Part shown: piece after piece, positions 1 through 5,317 of the stretch
Numbering within the stretch: position 1 is the first letter of the stretch
How the letters are laid out: every line of letters starts with the position of its first letter
From: Pseudomonadota bacterium
Lineage (GTDB): Bacteria > Pseudomonadota > Gammaproteobacteria > Xanthomonadales > Rhodanobacteraceae
NCBI GenBank assembly: GCA_021798675.1
Contig: JAJZGE010000080.1
Span: 1 to 7,295, forward strand
DNA length: 7,295 nt
Direction: 5' to 3'
The notes under the pieces: generated by a model
Database searches by the model: none
Told to the model about the DNA's origin: nothing
What the model saw: only the letters and a program-made list of their open reading frames with translations
Position numbers and translations under genes: made by a program

Positions 1-1
1 A

Positions 2-349
2 CCCGATCACGCCGCGATCGGCGCGCTGGCGAGGGCCAGCGACAGCATGGGGCTGTGCGCCTTCGCGCGCGCGCAGGGCGCCGACTACCAGCTGGTGGTG
101 CGCGCGCTGCCGGCCGGCGTGGGCATCGTCGAGGATCCTGCCTCCGGCGCCGCCAACGGTCTGATTGCCGCGTACCTCGCGCAGGCCGAACCCGACGGCG
201 CGCTGGCGCGCGGCTATCAGGTCAGCCAGGGTCGCGAAATGGGCCACGATGCGCGCCTGATCGCACGGATCGAGCCGACCGCCATCTGGATTGGCGGCCG
301 CAGCCACAGCGTGATCGACGGCGCCCTGCACTGGACGCCACAGGAATAG
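2..349 (+). CDS. PhzF-family isomerase-like protein, C-terminal part (5' truncated)
   Basis: The open frame enters from the left edge and ends at TAG 347-349; about 115 codons are visible. The motif EDPASGAANG, followed about 30 residues later by VSQGREMGH, matches the C-terminal half of PhzF-fold proteins (EDPxTGSAxG, then QGxxxGR). PhzF proper isomerises trans-2,3-dihydro-3-hydroxyanthranilate in phenazine synthesis. Most PhzF-like proteins outside phenazine operons have no known substrate, and no phenazine genes are visible here, so only the family is claimed. The catalytic glutamate of the family lies in the N-terminal half, outside the window, and cannot be checked. The protein should be cytosolic. 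The gene converges on the minus-strand dehydrogenase, with REP palindromes in between. The family call is firm; the substrate is unknown. Confidence 0.85.
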   Translation, partial: PDHAAIGALARASDSMGLCAFARAQGADYQLVVRALPAGVGIVEDPASGAANGLIAAYLAQAEPDGALARGYQVSQGREMGHDARLIARIEPTAIWIGGRSHSVIDGALHWTPQE

Positions 350-351
350 TG

Positions 352-430
352 GTGGAAGCGACTTCAGTCGCGATGCCTTTGCCTTGATGCAGCATCAGAG
401 CAAGAGCATCGCGACTGAAGTCGCTCCCAC
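352..430. repeat. Long REP-type inverted repeat (GTGG...CCAC hairpin)
   Basis: Two 25-nt arms, 352-376 and 406-430, are reverse complements at 24 of 25 positions. The outer ends read GTGGAAGCGACTTCAG and CTGAAGTCGCTCCCAC. Inside the loop, TGATGC-A-GCATCA forms a further perfect 6-bp stem, so nearly the whole 79 nt can fold. The head GTGG(A/G)AGCG followed by a small palindrome (GCGAC-ttca-GTCGC) is typical of REP/BIME elements in Lysobacterales and pseudomonads. These are normally mobilised in trans by a REP-associated tyrosine transposase. The hairpin is followed on the + strand by an A run rather than a T run, so it is not a canonical intrinsic terminator for the PhzF gene, but it could still shield 3' ends. 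Confidence 0.85.
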
Positions 431-436
431 AAAAAA

Positions 437-463
437 GCCTTAGCGCACAGGGTGTGCTCCTAC
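437..463 (-). repeat. Single REP element, GTAG type, overlapping the dehydrogenase stop codon
   Basis: Read on the minus strand this 27-nt element begins GTAGGAGCACACCCTGTGCG. It matches the right arm of the REP pair at 4622-4648 at 24 of 27 positions. Its GTAG head lies at 460-463, and the TAG within it is the stop codon of the minus-strand dehydrogenase (460-462). It sits 6 bp from the neighbouring hairpin at 352-430. Confidence 0.8.
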
Positions 464-1344
464 GCGCGCTCGTCCAGATGCGCGCGGCGCGCCGCCACCA
501 GCGCCAGTGCCGACCAGTCCAGCTCGGCATCGCCGGCCGCCAGCGCCTCCAGCAGGCTGTCACGCAGCACGCCGGCGAACGGCAGCGGCACCCGCGCCGC
601 GCTGCCTGCGGTCAGCGCCAGCTCGACATCCTTCAGGCCCAGTGGCAGGGAGAAGCCAGCCGGCTTGAAGCGCTGTTCGGCAATCAGCTTGCCGTAGCCC
701 TGATACGCCGGTGCGGCAAACAACGTGTTCGTCATCACCTCGAGAAAATCCGCCGCGCTGACGCCGTGCGCGCGAGTCAGCGCGGTGGCCTCGGCCATGC
801 TCTCGATCGCCGCGGCCAGCATGAAGTTGCCCGCGATCTTCGCCACGTTGGCGCGCTCCGGCGCATCACCCAGTGGCCACACCCGGCTGCCCATCGCCTC
901 CAGCAGCGGACGCGCCCGGTCGATCGCGGCAGGCGCACCGGCCGCCAGGATATTCAGCCTGGCCGCCGCTGCCATGTCCGGCCGCCCGAACACCGGCGCG
1001 GCGACATACGCCAGCCCGCGCCGCGCGTGCTCCGCCGCCAGCTCATGCGCCAGCGCCACCGAGATGGTGGCATGGTTCACGTGCAGCGTGCCCGGATCCA
1101 TCGCGTCGAGCAGGCCGCTGTCGAGGAACACCTCGCGCACCGCCCGGTCGTTCGCCAGCATGCTGCACAGCACCTCGCCCTGCGCGGCCCGATCCGGCGT
1201 CTTCGCGACCCGGGCACCGAGCGATGCCAGCGGCTCGGTAGCAGCCTCGGTGCGGTTCCACACCGTCACCGTGTGGCCAGCCGCCACCAGATTGCTGGCC
1301 ATCGCGCTGCCCATCGCGCCAAGGCCGATGAATCCGACTTTCAT
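460..1344 (-). CDS. NAD(P)-dependent oxidoreductase of the 3-hydroxyisobutyrate dehydrogenase / 6-phosphogluconate dehydrogenase-like family
   Basis: The 294-residue product has the usual family length. The N-terminal Rossmann domain opens with the dinucleotide motif GLGAMG (7-12), and WNRT (29-32) follows beta-strand 2. The R at 31 is of the kind often associated with NADPH preference. The substrate-binding segment is AAPVFGRP (115-122). The catalytic lysine region is AKIAGNFM, with K169 and N173, and the all-alpha C-terminal domain contains GLKDVELAL (236-244). The usual DxSTxxP signature is replaced by NHATIS (90-95), a variant consistent with the APVFGRP subfamily, whose members are annotated only as NAD(P)-dependent oxidoreductases. 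It should be a cytosolic reductase or dehydrogenase of a small hydroxy acid, semialdehyde or imine; the substrate cannot be read. The ATG is preceded by GAGGA (1351-1355) at 6-nt spacing. The stop codon lies inside a REP element. The gene appears to be monocistronic. Confidence 0.9.
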   Translation of the reverse strand: MKVGFIGLGAMGSAMASNLVAAGHTVTVWNRTEAATEPLASLGARVAKTPDRAAQGEVLCSMLANDRAVREVFLDSGLLDAMDPGTLHVNHATISVALAHELAAEHARRGLAYVAAPVFGRPDMAAAARLNILAAGAPAAIDRARPLLEAMGSRVWPLGDAPERANVAKIAGNFMLAAAIESMAEATALTRAHGVSAADFLEVMTNTLFAAPAYQGYGKLIAEQRFKPAGFSLPLGLKDVELALTAGSAARVPLPFAGVLRDSLLEALAAGDAELDWSALALVAARRAHLDERA

Positions 1345-1477
1345 GAGGGTTCCTCGTGGTTGTCCGGCGCGCAGTGAAGCATGCGCGGTGTTCAGGGTGC
1401 GCGAAACGCGCGCGCTTTCCCATCGTAATGAAAGTTTGTGAGCGAAGATCGGACCGGCGCTGTTGAACGCCGCGAAA

Positions 1478-1798
1478 TCAATCCTTCGGCGGACGGCTGC
1501 GCGAGGTGAGTTTCGACACGCGCAGCCGTTGCTCGGAGCGCATCACGTGAAGTACCAACACCGTGCTGCCGTCATGGCGGTAGAACACCCGACACGGCGG
1601 TTCGACAATTTGGCGGTAGCGCGAACGCTTGAGCTCCAGCGGGCGGCTACCACTTTCCGGATGATCTGCGAGCTGCTCGACGTGATGAAGAACGCGGCGC
1701 ACCAGCTCTGCCGCAGCCGCGGGGTTCTCGATGGCGATGTAGTCGGCAATGGCGTCCAGATCGCCCACGGCCGGCTCCGTCCAGACTATTTCAGCCAT
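1478..1798 (-). CDS. Type II toxin, RelE/ParE family
   Basis: The 106-residue product has normal length for the superfamily. Family features in order are an N-terminal strand (MAEIVWTEPA), the helix DLDAIADYIAIENPAAA (13-29), the ADHPESG turn (44-50), YRQIV (61-65), CRVFYRHDG (69-77) and the C-terminal strand VLHVMRSEQRL (82-92). The CRVFYR and HVMR blocks carry the conserved basic residues of ParE/RelE toxins. These proteins either poison DNA gyrase (ParE) or cleave mRNA on the ribosome (RelE). Sequence alone does not decide which; the DLxxIxxYIAxxNPxAA helix leans toward ParE. The gene starts inside the antitoxin gene (13-nt overlap), as is usual when antitoxin is translated first and in excess. 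No frameshift or truncation is seen, so the toxin looks intact. It is probably autoregulated together with the antitoxin. Confidence 0.88.
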   Translation of the reverse strand: MAEIVWTEPAVGDLDAIADYIAIENPAAAAELVRRVLHHVEQLADHPESGSRPLELKRSRYRQIVEPPCRVFYRHDGSTVLVLHVMRSEQRLRVSKLTSRSRPPKD

Positions 1799-2043
1799 CG
1801 GGCCAGACGGGTCCTGGCCTGAGCGTGGGCAACCACGCGACCTTCCGCCACCGCCAGCTCACCGCGGGCAATACCCTCAAGCACCGTCATGCGCTGCTGC
1901 TGGAGTTCGTAGCTCTCCACATCCACCAGATAGGCGCTGGGTAGGCCGTGCTGGGTGATGAGAATAGGCTGCCGATCCCGCTCGATGTCGGAGAGCAGTT
2001 CGGTCGCCTGACGCTTGAGGGTAGTGACGAGTTCGGTGCGCAT
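1786..2043 (-). CDS. Type II antitoxin, Phd/YefM family
   Basis: The 85-residue product has family length. The N-terminal half (about 1-55) has the Phd/YefM DNA-binding and dimerisation pattern: a short helix (ATELLSDIERDRQPILIT, 13-30), the QHGLPSAYLVDVESYE stretch (31-46), where family members usually read NGxPxAVLVSxxxYE, and then a helix. The C-terminal part (ARGELAVAEGRVVAHAQA, 59-76) is the acidic-to-polar segment expected to wrap the toxin. It neutralises the RelE/ParE-type toxin encoded just downstream and probably represses the operon with it. Pairing of a Phd/YefM antitoxin with a ParE/RelE toxin is a known combination. The ATG at 2043 is the natural start. It is followed upstream by two short palindromes that could be operator half-sites. 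Local G+C is lower than in flanking genes. Confidence 0.88.
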   Translation of the reverse strand: MRTELVTTLKRQATELLSDIERDRQPILITQHGLPSAYLVDVESYELQQQRMTVLEGIARGELAVAEGRVVAHAQARTRLARWLK

Positions 2044-2080
2044 GGAGTGACACTAAAGTAGCACTAACTTTTAAGCAAGG
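2044..2080 (-). promoter_or_regulatory. Putative promoter/operator of the toxin-antitoxin operon
   Basis: Immediately upstream of the antitoxin ATG are two near-identical 9-bp palindromes, AGTGACACT (2046-2054) and AGTAGCACT (2057-2065). Their centres are 11 bp apart, about one helical turn. The same segment contains a direct repeat CACTAA (2051-2056 and 2062-2067). On the minus strand a weak -35-like TTGCTT and a -10-like TTTAGT with a 15-bp spacer can be placed over these sites, so antitoxin binding would block transcription. The repeats are seen directly; the operator role is inferred from how Phd/YefM antitoxins work. Confidence 0.4.
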
Positions 2081-2108
2081 GCTGAACCAACGAGCTTAGG
2101 CGTTGGGC
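2062..2108. repeat. Imperfect palindrome resembling a short integron attC site (uncertain)
   Basis: The + strand reads CACTAAC, a 3-nt spacer, TAAGC, 17 nt, GCTTA, a 3-nt spacer, then GTTGGGC. The AAC/GTT and TAAGC/GCTTA pairs are complementary with symmetric 3-nt unpaired spacers. GTTGGGC fits the attC core GTTRRRY exactly, but CACTAAC fits the inverse core RYYYAAC only at 5 of 7 positions. Total length is 47 nt, short for an attC. A second 6-bp stem CCAACG-CGTTGG (2087-2092 and 2101-2106) competes for the same bases. It may be only an intergenic hairpin. Confidence 0.25.
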
Positions 2109-2182
2109 CCGAACAACGACCGGATCCACGGATATCTATCGTCAAGACAATAGTCCCTCGGCTGCGAGTTGGGTGACGACAT

Positions 2183-2674
2183 TCAATGCTGGCCAACATT
2201 GTCAAACATGGCATCAAGCTTCGCTTTATCGATTTCCCCCACCCATCGTTTTGCTACCGACCCATCCGGAGCCATGACGAAAGTCATAGGCAGCGCATGT
2301 ATGCCGAAGTAGGTGGGCTTGAGCGCTCGCGGCAGATTGCGCTCATCGACATGGGCGACCGGAAAACCGTGCGGATGCCGCGCCACAAACTGCCGCAAGG
2401 TTTGCGCATTGATCTTTTCATAGGTCACGCCGATCAACTTGACGGGCGGATGCGATGCTGCGAATGCCGACAACATCGGCATCTCTTCACGACATGCCTC
2501 ACACCATGTCGCCCAGTAGTTCAGGATCACCCAGTGGCCACGTTCTGCCCTTAGATTGAATGCATGGCCATCTGCAGTTTGCAACGCCAGATCAGGCATC
2601 CCAGCCGACGCCATCCGCATCGTCAACGGAGCGAGTGCAAGGCCAGTCAATAGCCATTTCGTGACGTTTTTCAT
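2183..2674 (-). CDS. TlpA-like exported thioredoxin-fold protein
   Basis: The 163-residue product has an N-terminal hydrophobic signal segment (about 6-20) ending in MASAG, with likely signal-peptidase cleavage after ASA (22-24), so it should act in the periplasm. The thioredoxin fold carries WATWCEACREEMP with redox cysteines C58 and C61, then IGVTYE, and the cis-proline loop ALPMTF (P129) followed by PDG. This order (WATWCxxC, IGV, LPxTFxxxxDG) is that of TlpA/ResA/AhpC-TSA-type proteins, which reduce or oxidise envelope disulfides, for example in cytochrome c maturation. The specific partner is unknown. The CxxC dipeptide is EA, where TlpA and ResA relatives often have a proline before the second cysteine. 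I chose ATG 2674 (AGGA 10 nt upstream); GTG 2680 (4 nt from the same AGGA) would add two residues. G+C is about 55%, clearly below the neighbours, suggesting acquisition. Confidence 0.85.
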   Translation of the reverse strand: MKNVTKWLLTGLALAPLTMRMASAGMPDLALQTADGHAFNLRAERGHWVILNYWATWCEACREEMPMLSAFAASHPPVKLIGVTYEKINAQTLRQFVARHPHGFPVAHVDERNLPRALKPTYFGIHALPMTFVMAPDGSVAKRWVGEIDKAKLDAMFDNVGQH

Positions 2675-2788
2675 TGCCACAGCATCCTAGAAGGTTGACG
2701 TGCACATTCAACGGCAATTCCGGGTGGGCGGGCAGTGCAACTCGTCATGCCCTGGACTTGGCGACGAAGATGTGGCCCCCACGGAACT

Positions 2789-3967
2789 TCACGCCACCTC
2801 CCCCGCCGCCCGCCCCGACGCCCATGCCCACTGGAAGTTGTAGCCGCCGAGCCAGCCGGTGACGTCGACGACCTCGCCAATAAAGTACAAGCCGGGCACG
2901 CGTTTCGACTGCAGGGTGGTGGAGGAGAGGCCGTCGGTATCGACGCCGCCGAGGGTCACCTCGGCGGTGCGGTAGCCTTCGGTGCCGCTGGCGGTGATCG
3001 GCCAGGCGTTGAGCTGCGCGCCGATCTGCGCCAGCTCGGCGTCGCGGTACTGGCGCATCGGGCGACTGTCAAACCACTGCTCGCACAGGCGCTGCGCCAG
3101 CCGTTTCGGCAGCGCGTCGCCCAGCACGGTTTTCAGTTCGGCCAGCGGTCGCGCGGCGCGCTGTTCGATCAGCCAGTCACCGGCGTCGCGATCCGGCAGC
3201 AGGTCGATGCGCAGGTCGTCGCCGGGCTGCCAGTACGAGGAAATCTGCAGGATGGCCGGGCCGCTGAGGCCGCGATGGGTGAACAGCAGGCCGGCGCGGA
3301 AAGCCTGCTTGCCGACGCGCGCTTCCACCAGCGGCAGCGCCACGCCGGCCAGTTCCTGGTAGTGCTGCTGGTGCTTGCCGCTCAGCGTCAGCGGCACCAG
3401 TCCGGCACGCGTGGGCAGCACGGCGTGGCCGAACTGGCGCGCCAGTTCGTAGCCGAAGCCGCTGGCGCCCATGCCGGGAATCGACAGGCCGCCGCTGGCG
3501 ATCACCAGCGCCTCGGCGTGCACCTCGCCGCGCGCGGTGAGCACGCCGAAACCCTCCGGCGTCTTGTGCACGCGCTGCACCGCGCAGCTGGTTTCGAGGC
3601 TGACGCCGGCGCCGGCGCACTCGTCCAGCAGCATGCGCACGATCTGCTTGGAGCTGTCGTCGCAGAACAGCTGGCCAAGCTCCTTCTCGTGATACGCGAT
3701 GCGGTGCTTTTCCACCAGCGCGATGAAGTCCCACGGCGTGTAGCGCGCCAGCGCGGACTTGGCGAAGTGCGGGTTGGCCGACAAAAAATTCGCGGGCGTG
3801 GTGCCGGTGTTGGTGAAATTGCAGCGGCCGCCGCCGGACATCAGGATCTTCTTGCCGGGCCGGTTGGCGTGATCGACCACGAGCACGCGGCGACCGCGCT
3901 GGCCGGCGGTGATCGCGCACATCAGCCCGGCCGCGCCGGCGCCGATGATCAGCACGTCTGTCTTCAT
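2789..3967 (-). CDS. NAD(P)/FAD-dependent oxidoreductase, HI0933/YhiN (BaiN/RdsA) family
   Basis: The 392-residue product has typical family length. It begins MKTDVLIIGAGAAGLMCA, with the FAD-binding GxGxxG at 9-14. Then come the family signature SGGGRCNFTN (44-53), an ASGGLSIPGMGASGFGY segment (158-173), FTHRGLSGPAILQIS (229-243), and the C-terminal signature GEVVDVTGWLGGYNFQWAWASG (364-385), which completes the flavin site. Related proteins include E. coli YhiN and clostridial BaiN, the latter implicated in bile-acid reduction. The physiological substrate in proteobacteria is not established, and I do not assign one. It should be a cytosolic flavoprotein. ATG 3967 was chosen because it gives the normal N terminus; an in-frame upstream start (4030) would add a 21-residue low-complexity extension that covers a -10-like element. 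It is divergent from yajQ. Confidence 0.93.
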   Translation of the reverse strand: MKTDVLIIGAGAAGLMCAITAGQRGRRVLVVDHANRPGKKILMSGGGRCNFTNTGTTPANFLSANPHFAKSALARYTPWDFIALVEKHRIAYHEKELGQLFCDDSSKQIVRMLLDECAGAGVSLETSCAVQRVHKTPEGFGVLTARGEVHAEALVIASGGLSIPGMGASGFGYELARQFGHAVLPTRAGLVPLTLSGKHQQHYQELAGVALPLVEARVGKQAFRAGLLFTHRGLSGPAILQISSYWQPGDDLRIDLLPDRDAGDWLIEQRAARPLAELKTVLGDALPKRLAQRLCEQWFDSRPMRQYRDAELAQIGAQLNAWPITASGTEGYRTAEVTLGGVDTDGLSSTTLQSKRVPGLYFIGEVVDVTGWLGGYNFQWAWASGRAAGEVA

Positions 3968-4003
3968 TCGATCCACGCCATCGTCGGGGGCCTGCAGCGC
4001 GGC

Positions 4004-4009
4004 ATTATC
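4004..4009 (-). promoter_or_regulatory. -10-like element for the flavoprotein gene
   Basis: The minus strand reads GATAAT, five of six bases of the sigma-70 -10 consensus, in otherwise very GC-rich DNA 37 bp before the ATG at 3967. No good -35 is visible at 16-18 bp. It argues against translation starting at 4030. Confidence 0.35.
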
Positions 4010-4031
4010 ACCCGCGGCCCGGCGCGGCATC

Positions 4032-4042
4032 GCTTACACTGG
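4032..4042 (+). promoter_or_regulatory. Extended -10-like element for yajQ
   Basis: GCTTACACTGG contains the -10-like hexamer TACACT (4035-4040) about 30 bp before the yajQ ATG. The -35 region (about 4012-4017) is purely GC and not recognisable. A start near 4047 would leave a leader of about 22 nt. No strong Shine-Dalgarno sequence precedes the ATG. Confidence 0.3.
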
Positions 4043-4069
4043 CCCACCGCCTCCCCCGAGCATGCCGCG

Positions 4070-4552
4070 ATGCCCTCCTTCGACGTGATTTCCGAAGTCG
4101 ACAAGCACGAGCTGACCAATGCGGTCGACCAGGCCAACCGCGAGCTGACCACCCGCTTCGACTTCAAGGGCAGCAATGCCAGCTTCGCGCTGGACGGTTT
4201 CGTGATCACGCAGAGCGCGCCAAGCGAGTTCCAGCTGCAGCAGATGCTGGACATCCTGCGCGGCCGGCTGGTGGCGCGCAAGATCGACATTCGCGCGCTC
4301 GAGCTGGCCGATCCCGAGACCAATCTGGCCGGCTCGCGCCAGAAGATCACCGTGAAACAAGGCATCGAGCAGCCGGTGGCGAAGCAGCTGGTGGCCGCGC
4401 TGAAAGGGGCCAAGCTGAAGGTCGAGGCGCAGATCAACGGCGACAAGCTGCGCGTCAGCGGCAAGAAGCGCGACGACCTGCAGCAGGCGATGGCAGTGCT
4501 GCGCCAGACCGAGGTGGAGCTGCCGCTGCAGTTCGACAATTTCCGCGATTGA
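4070..4552 (+). CDS. yajQ: YajQ, UPF0234 nucleotide-binding (cyclic di-GMP-binding) protein
   Basis: The 160-residue product is nearly full family length (E. coli YajQ is about 163). It has the diagnostic N terminus MPSFDVISEVDKHELTNAVD, then TRFDFKGSNA (28-37), the central ARKIDIRALEL (69-79), VKQGIEQPVAKQLV (95-108), KLKVEAQINGDKLRVSGKKRDDLQ (115-138) and the family C terminus LPLQFDNFRD. The fold is two ferredoxin-like domains, and the protein is cytosolic. In Xanthomonas campestris a YajQ homologue binds cyclic di-GMP and acts with a LysR-type regulator on virulence genes; elsewhere nucleotide or RNA binding is reported. That role is inferred here by homology. ATG 4070 was chosen for the conserved MPSFD start; an ATG 8 nt upstream is out of frame. 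The same frame is open far upstream only because it mirrors the GC-rich flavoprotein gene. Confidence 0.97.
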   Translation: MPSFDVISEVDKHELTNAVDQANRELTTRFDFKGSNASFALDGFVITQSAPSEFQLQQMLDILRGRLVARKIDIRALELADPETNLAGSRQKITVKQGIEQPVAKQLVAALKGAKLKVEAQINGDKLRVSGKKRDDLQQAMAVLRQTEVELPLQFDNFRD

Positions 4553-4570
4553 GCTGGCGCCCCGTCAACC

Positions 4571-4651
4571 CTCGTAGGAGCGCACCCTGTGCGCGAATGC
4601 TTTTTCGCATGGCTGCACAGAGCCTTCGCGCACAGGGTGCGCTCCTGCGAG
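4571..4651. repeat. Inverted pair of GTAG-type REP elements (BIME)
   Basis: The left arm 4571-4600 (CTCGTAGGAGCGCACCCTGT...) and right arm 4622-4651 (...ACAGGGTGCGCTCCTGCGAG) are reverse complements at 28 of 30 positions, with a 21-nt spacer. Each arm also contains its own palindrome, GCGCAC-cct-GTGCGC. The head-out arrangement of two REPs is a classic BIME. It fills most of the 106-bp gap between the convergent yajQ and nrsF genes. The spacer has a T5 run just after the left arm (4601-4605), so the left palindrome plus T run could act as a weak terminator for yajQ. Confidence 0.88.
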
Positions 4652-4658
4652 GGCGGCG

Positions 4659-5312
4659 CTAGGCCCGCGACAGCAGCCGCCCGCCCATCGCGGCATTGAC
4701 GGCCACCACCAGCGCCACCGCCACCGCGTGCGTCAGCAGGTCGGTGGCAGCGGCATCGTAGGCGTGGCAGATTTCCAGCAGGCTGGCCGAGGCCGCGGCA
4801 CTCGCCAGACCGATCATCACCGCGGTCAGCACCGGGCGCAGCGGGCAGGCGCGGCGCAGCAGCACGATCATCAGCGCGGACAGCGGAATCGAGAAGCTGA
4901 CGATGAACACCAGGCAGTCGATCGACTGGTGCATGCCGGCCACCTCGGTGCCCGGCGCAATCCAGCGGCGCAGGCAGCCGAAGCCGCTGGCGCCGATCCA
5001 CAACAGCATCCCCGGCAGCGGCAGCCACGCCCATGCCGCCGGCCGCCCCGGCACGCCCAGGGCAAACGCCGCCCATGCCGCGCTGATGGCGGTGATCACC
5101 GCGCCGAGGCCGGCCCATTTCAGATCCGGCGCCGCGGCCCAGCGCTGCAGCATGCCGGCCAGGCCGTAATGCATCGACAGCACGATCGCGATCGCCGCCA
5201 CCACCAGCAGCCAGCCGAGCGCGCGCAGCGCAGGCGGCGGCAACCGGCGCACTGGCACCAGCCCGTTGCCGAGGCGGTCGATCAGGGCGGCGTGCGATCG
5301 TGGGTCGGACAT
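4659..5312 (-). CDS. nrsF: NrsF-type (DUF1109) membrane anti-sigma factor for SigF
   Basis: The 217-residue product has six hydrophobic segments (about 30-49, 66-86, 93-112, 133-152, 160-180, 190-207), as in the NrsF/DUF1109 family. A short cytoplasmic N terminus (MSDPRSHAALIDRLGNGLVPVRRL) would hold the sigma factor. The C-terminal pattern ICHAYDAAATDLLTHA, then small residues and GGRLL, corresponds to the family's C-terminal Cys-containing block. Cysteines are at 113, 133, 156 and 182. In Caulobacter NrsF two conserved cysteines near 131 and 181 are needed for the response to chromate and cadmium, and C133 and C182 are the natural counterparts (inferred without an alignment). It lies 5 bp downstream of the ECF sigma gene, so the two are very probably cotranscribed and translationally coupled. 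Expected role: keep SigF inactive at the membrane until an oxidant or metal modifies the cysteines. Confidence 0.88.
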   Translation of the reverse strand: MSDPRSHAALIDRLGNGLVPVRRLPPPALRALGWLLVVAAIAIVLSMHYGLAGMLQRWAAAPDLKWAGLGAVITAISAAWAAFALGVPGRPAAWAWLPLPGMLLWIGASGFGCLRRWIAPGTEVAGMHQSIDCLVFIVSFSIPLSALMIVLLRRACPLRPVLTAVMIGLASAAASASLLEICHAYDAAATDLLTHAVAVALVVAVNAAMGGRLLSRA

Positions 5313-5317
5313 GGCAC

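Noticed and set aside
352..436. Intrinsic terminator for the PhzF gene or the dehydrogenase gene
   Set aside because: The homopolymer run beside the hairpin is A on the + strand after the stem; on the minus strand the T run precedes the stem, so neither orientation gives stem followed by T run.
454..1377. Long + strand open frames opposite the dehydrogenase gene
   Set aside because: Arg/Ala/His-rich shadow translations of a clearly recognisable minus-strand gene.
1455..1472. Hairpin CGGCG-N8-CGCCG downstream of the toxin gene as a terminator
   Set aside because: Only 5 bp of stem with an 8-nt loop and no following T run; expected often by chance in DNA of this composition.
2745..2792. A 15-residue minus-strand reading frame just after the flavoprotein stop (GTG start overlapping it), reading VKFRGGHIFVAKSRA
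   Set aside because: It looks protein-like but is too short, is in a different frame from the flavoprotein, and the flavoprotein already ends in the normal family position.
3968..4030. N-terminal extension of the flavoprotein to an upstream start at 4030
   Set aside because: The added 21 residues do not look like family sequence, and the GATAAT -10-like element lies inside this stretch.
2735..4069. A 445-codon open stretch on the + strand, in frame with yajQ and upstream of its normal start
   Set aside because: It is the antisense of the flavoprotein gene, where GC-rich codon use removes stops. Its translation is low-complexity and matches no family, whereas the minus-strand product has full family motifs; yajQ starts at 4070 with MPSFD.
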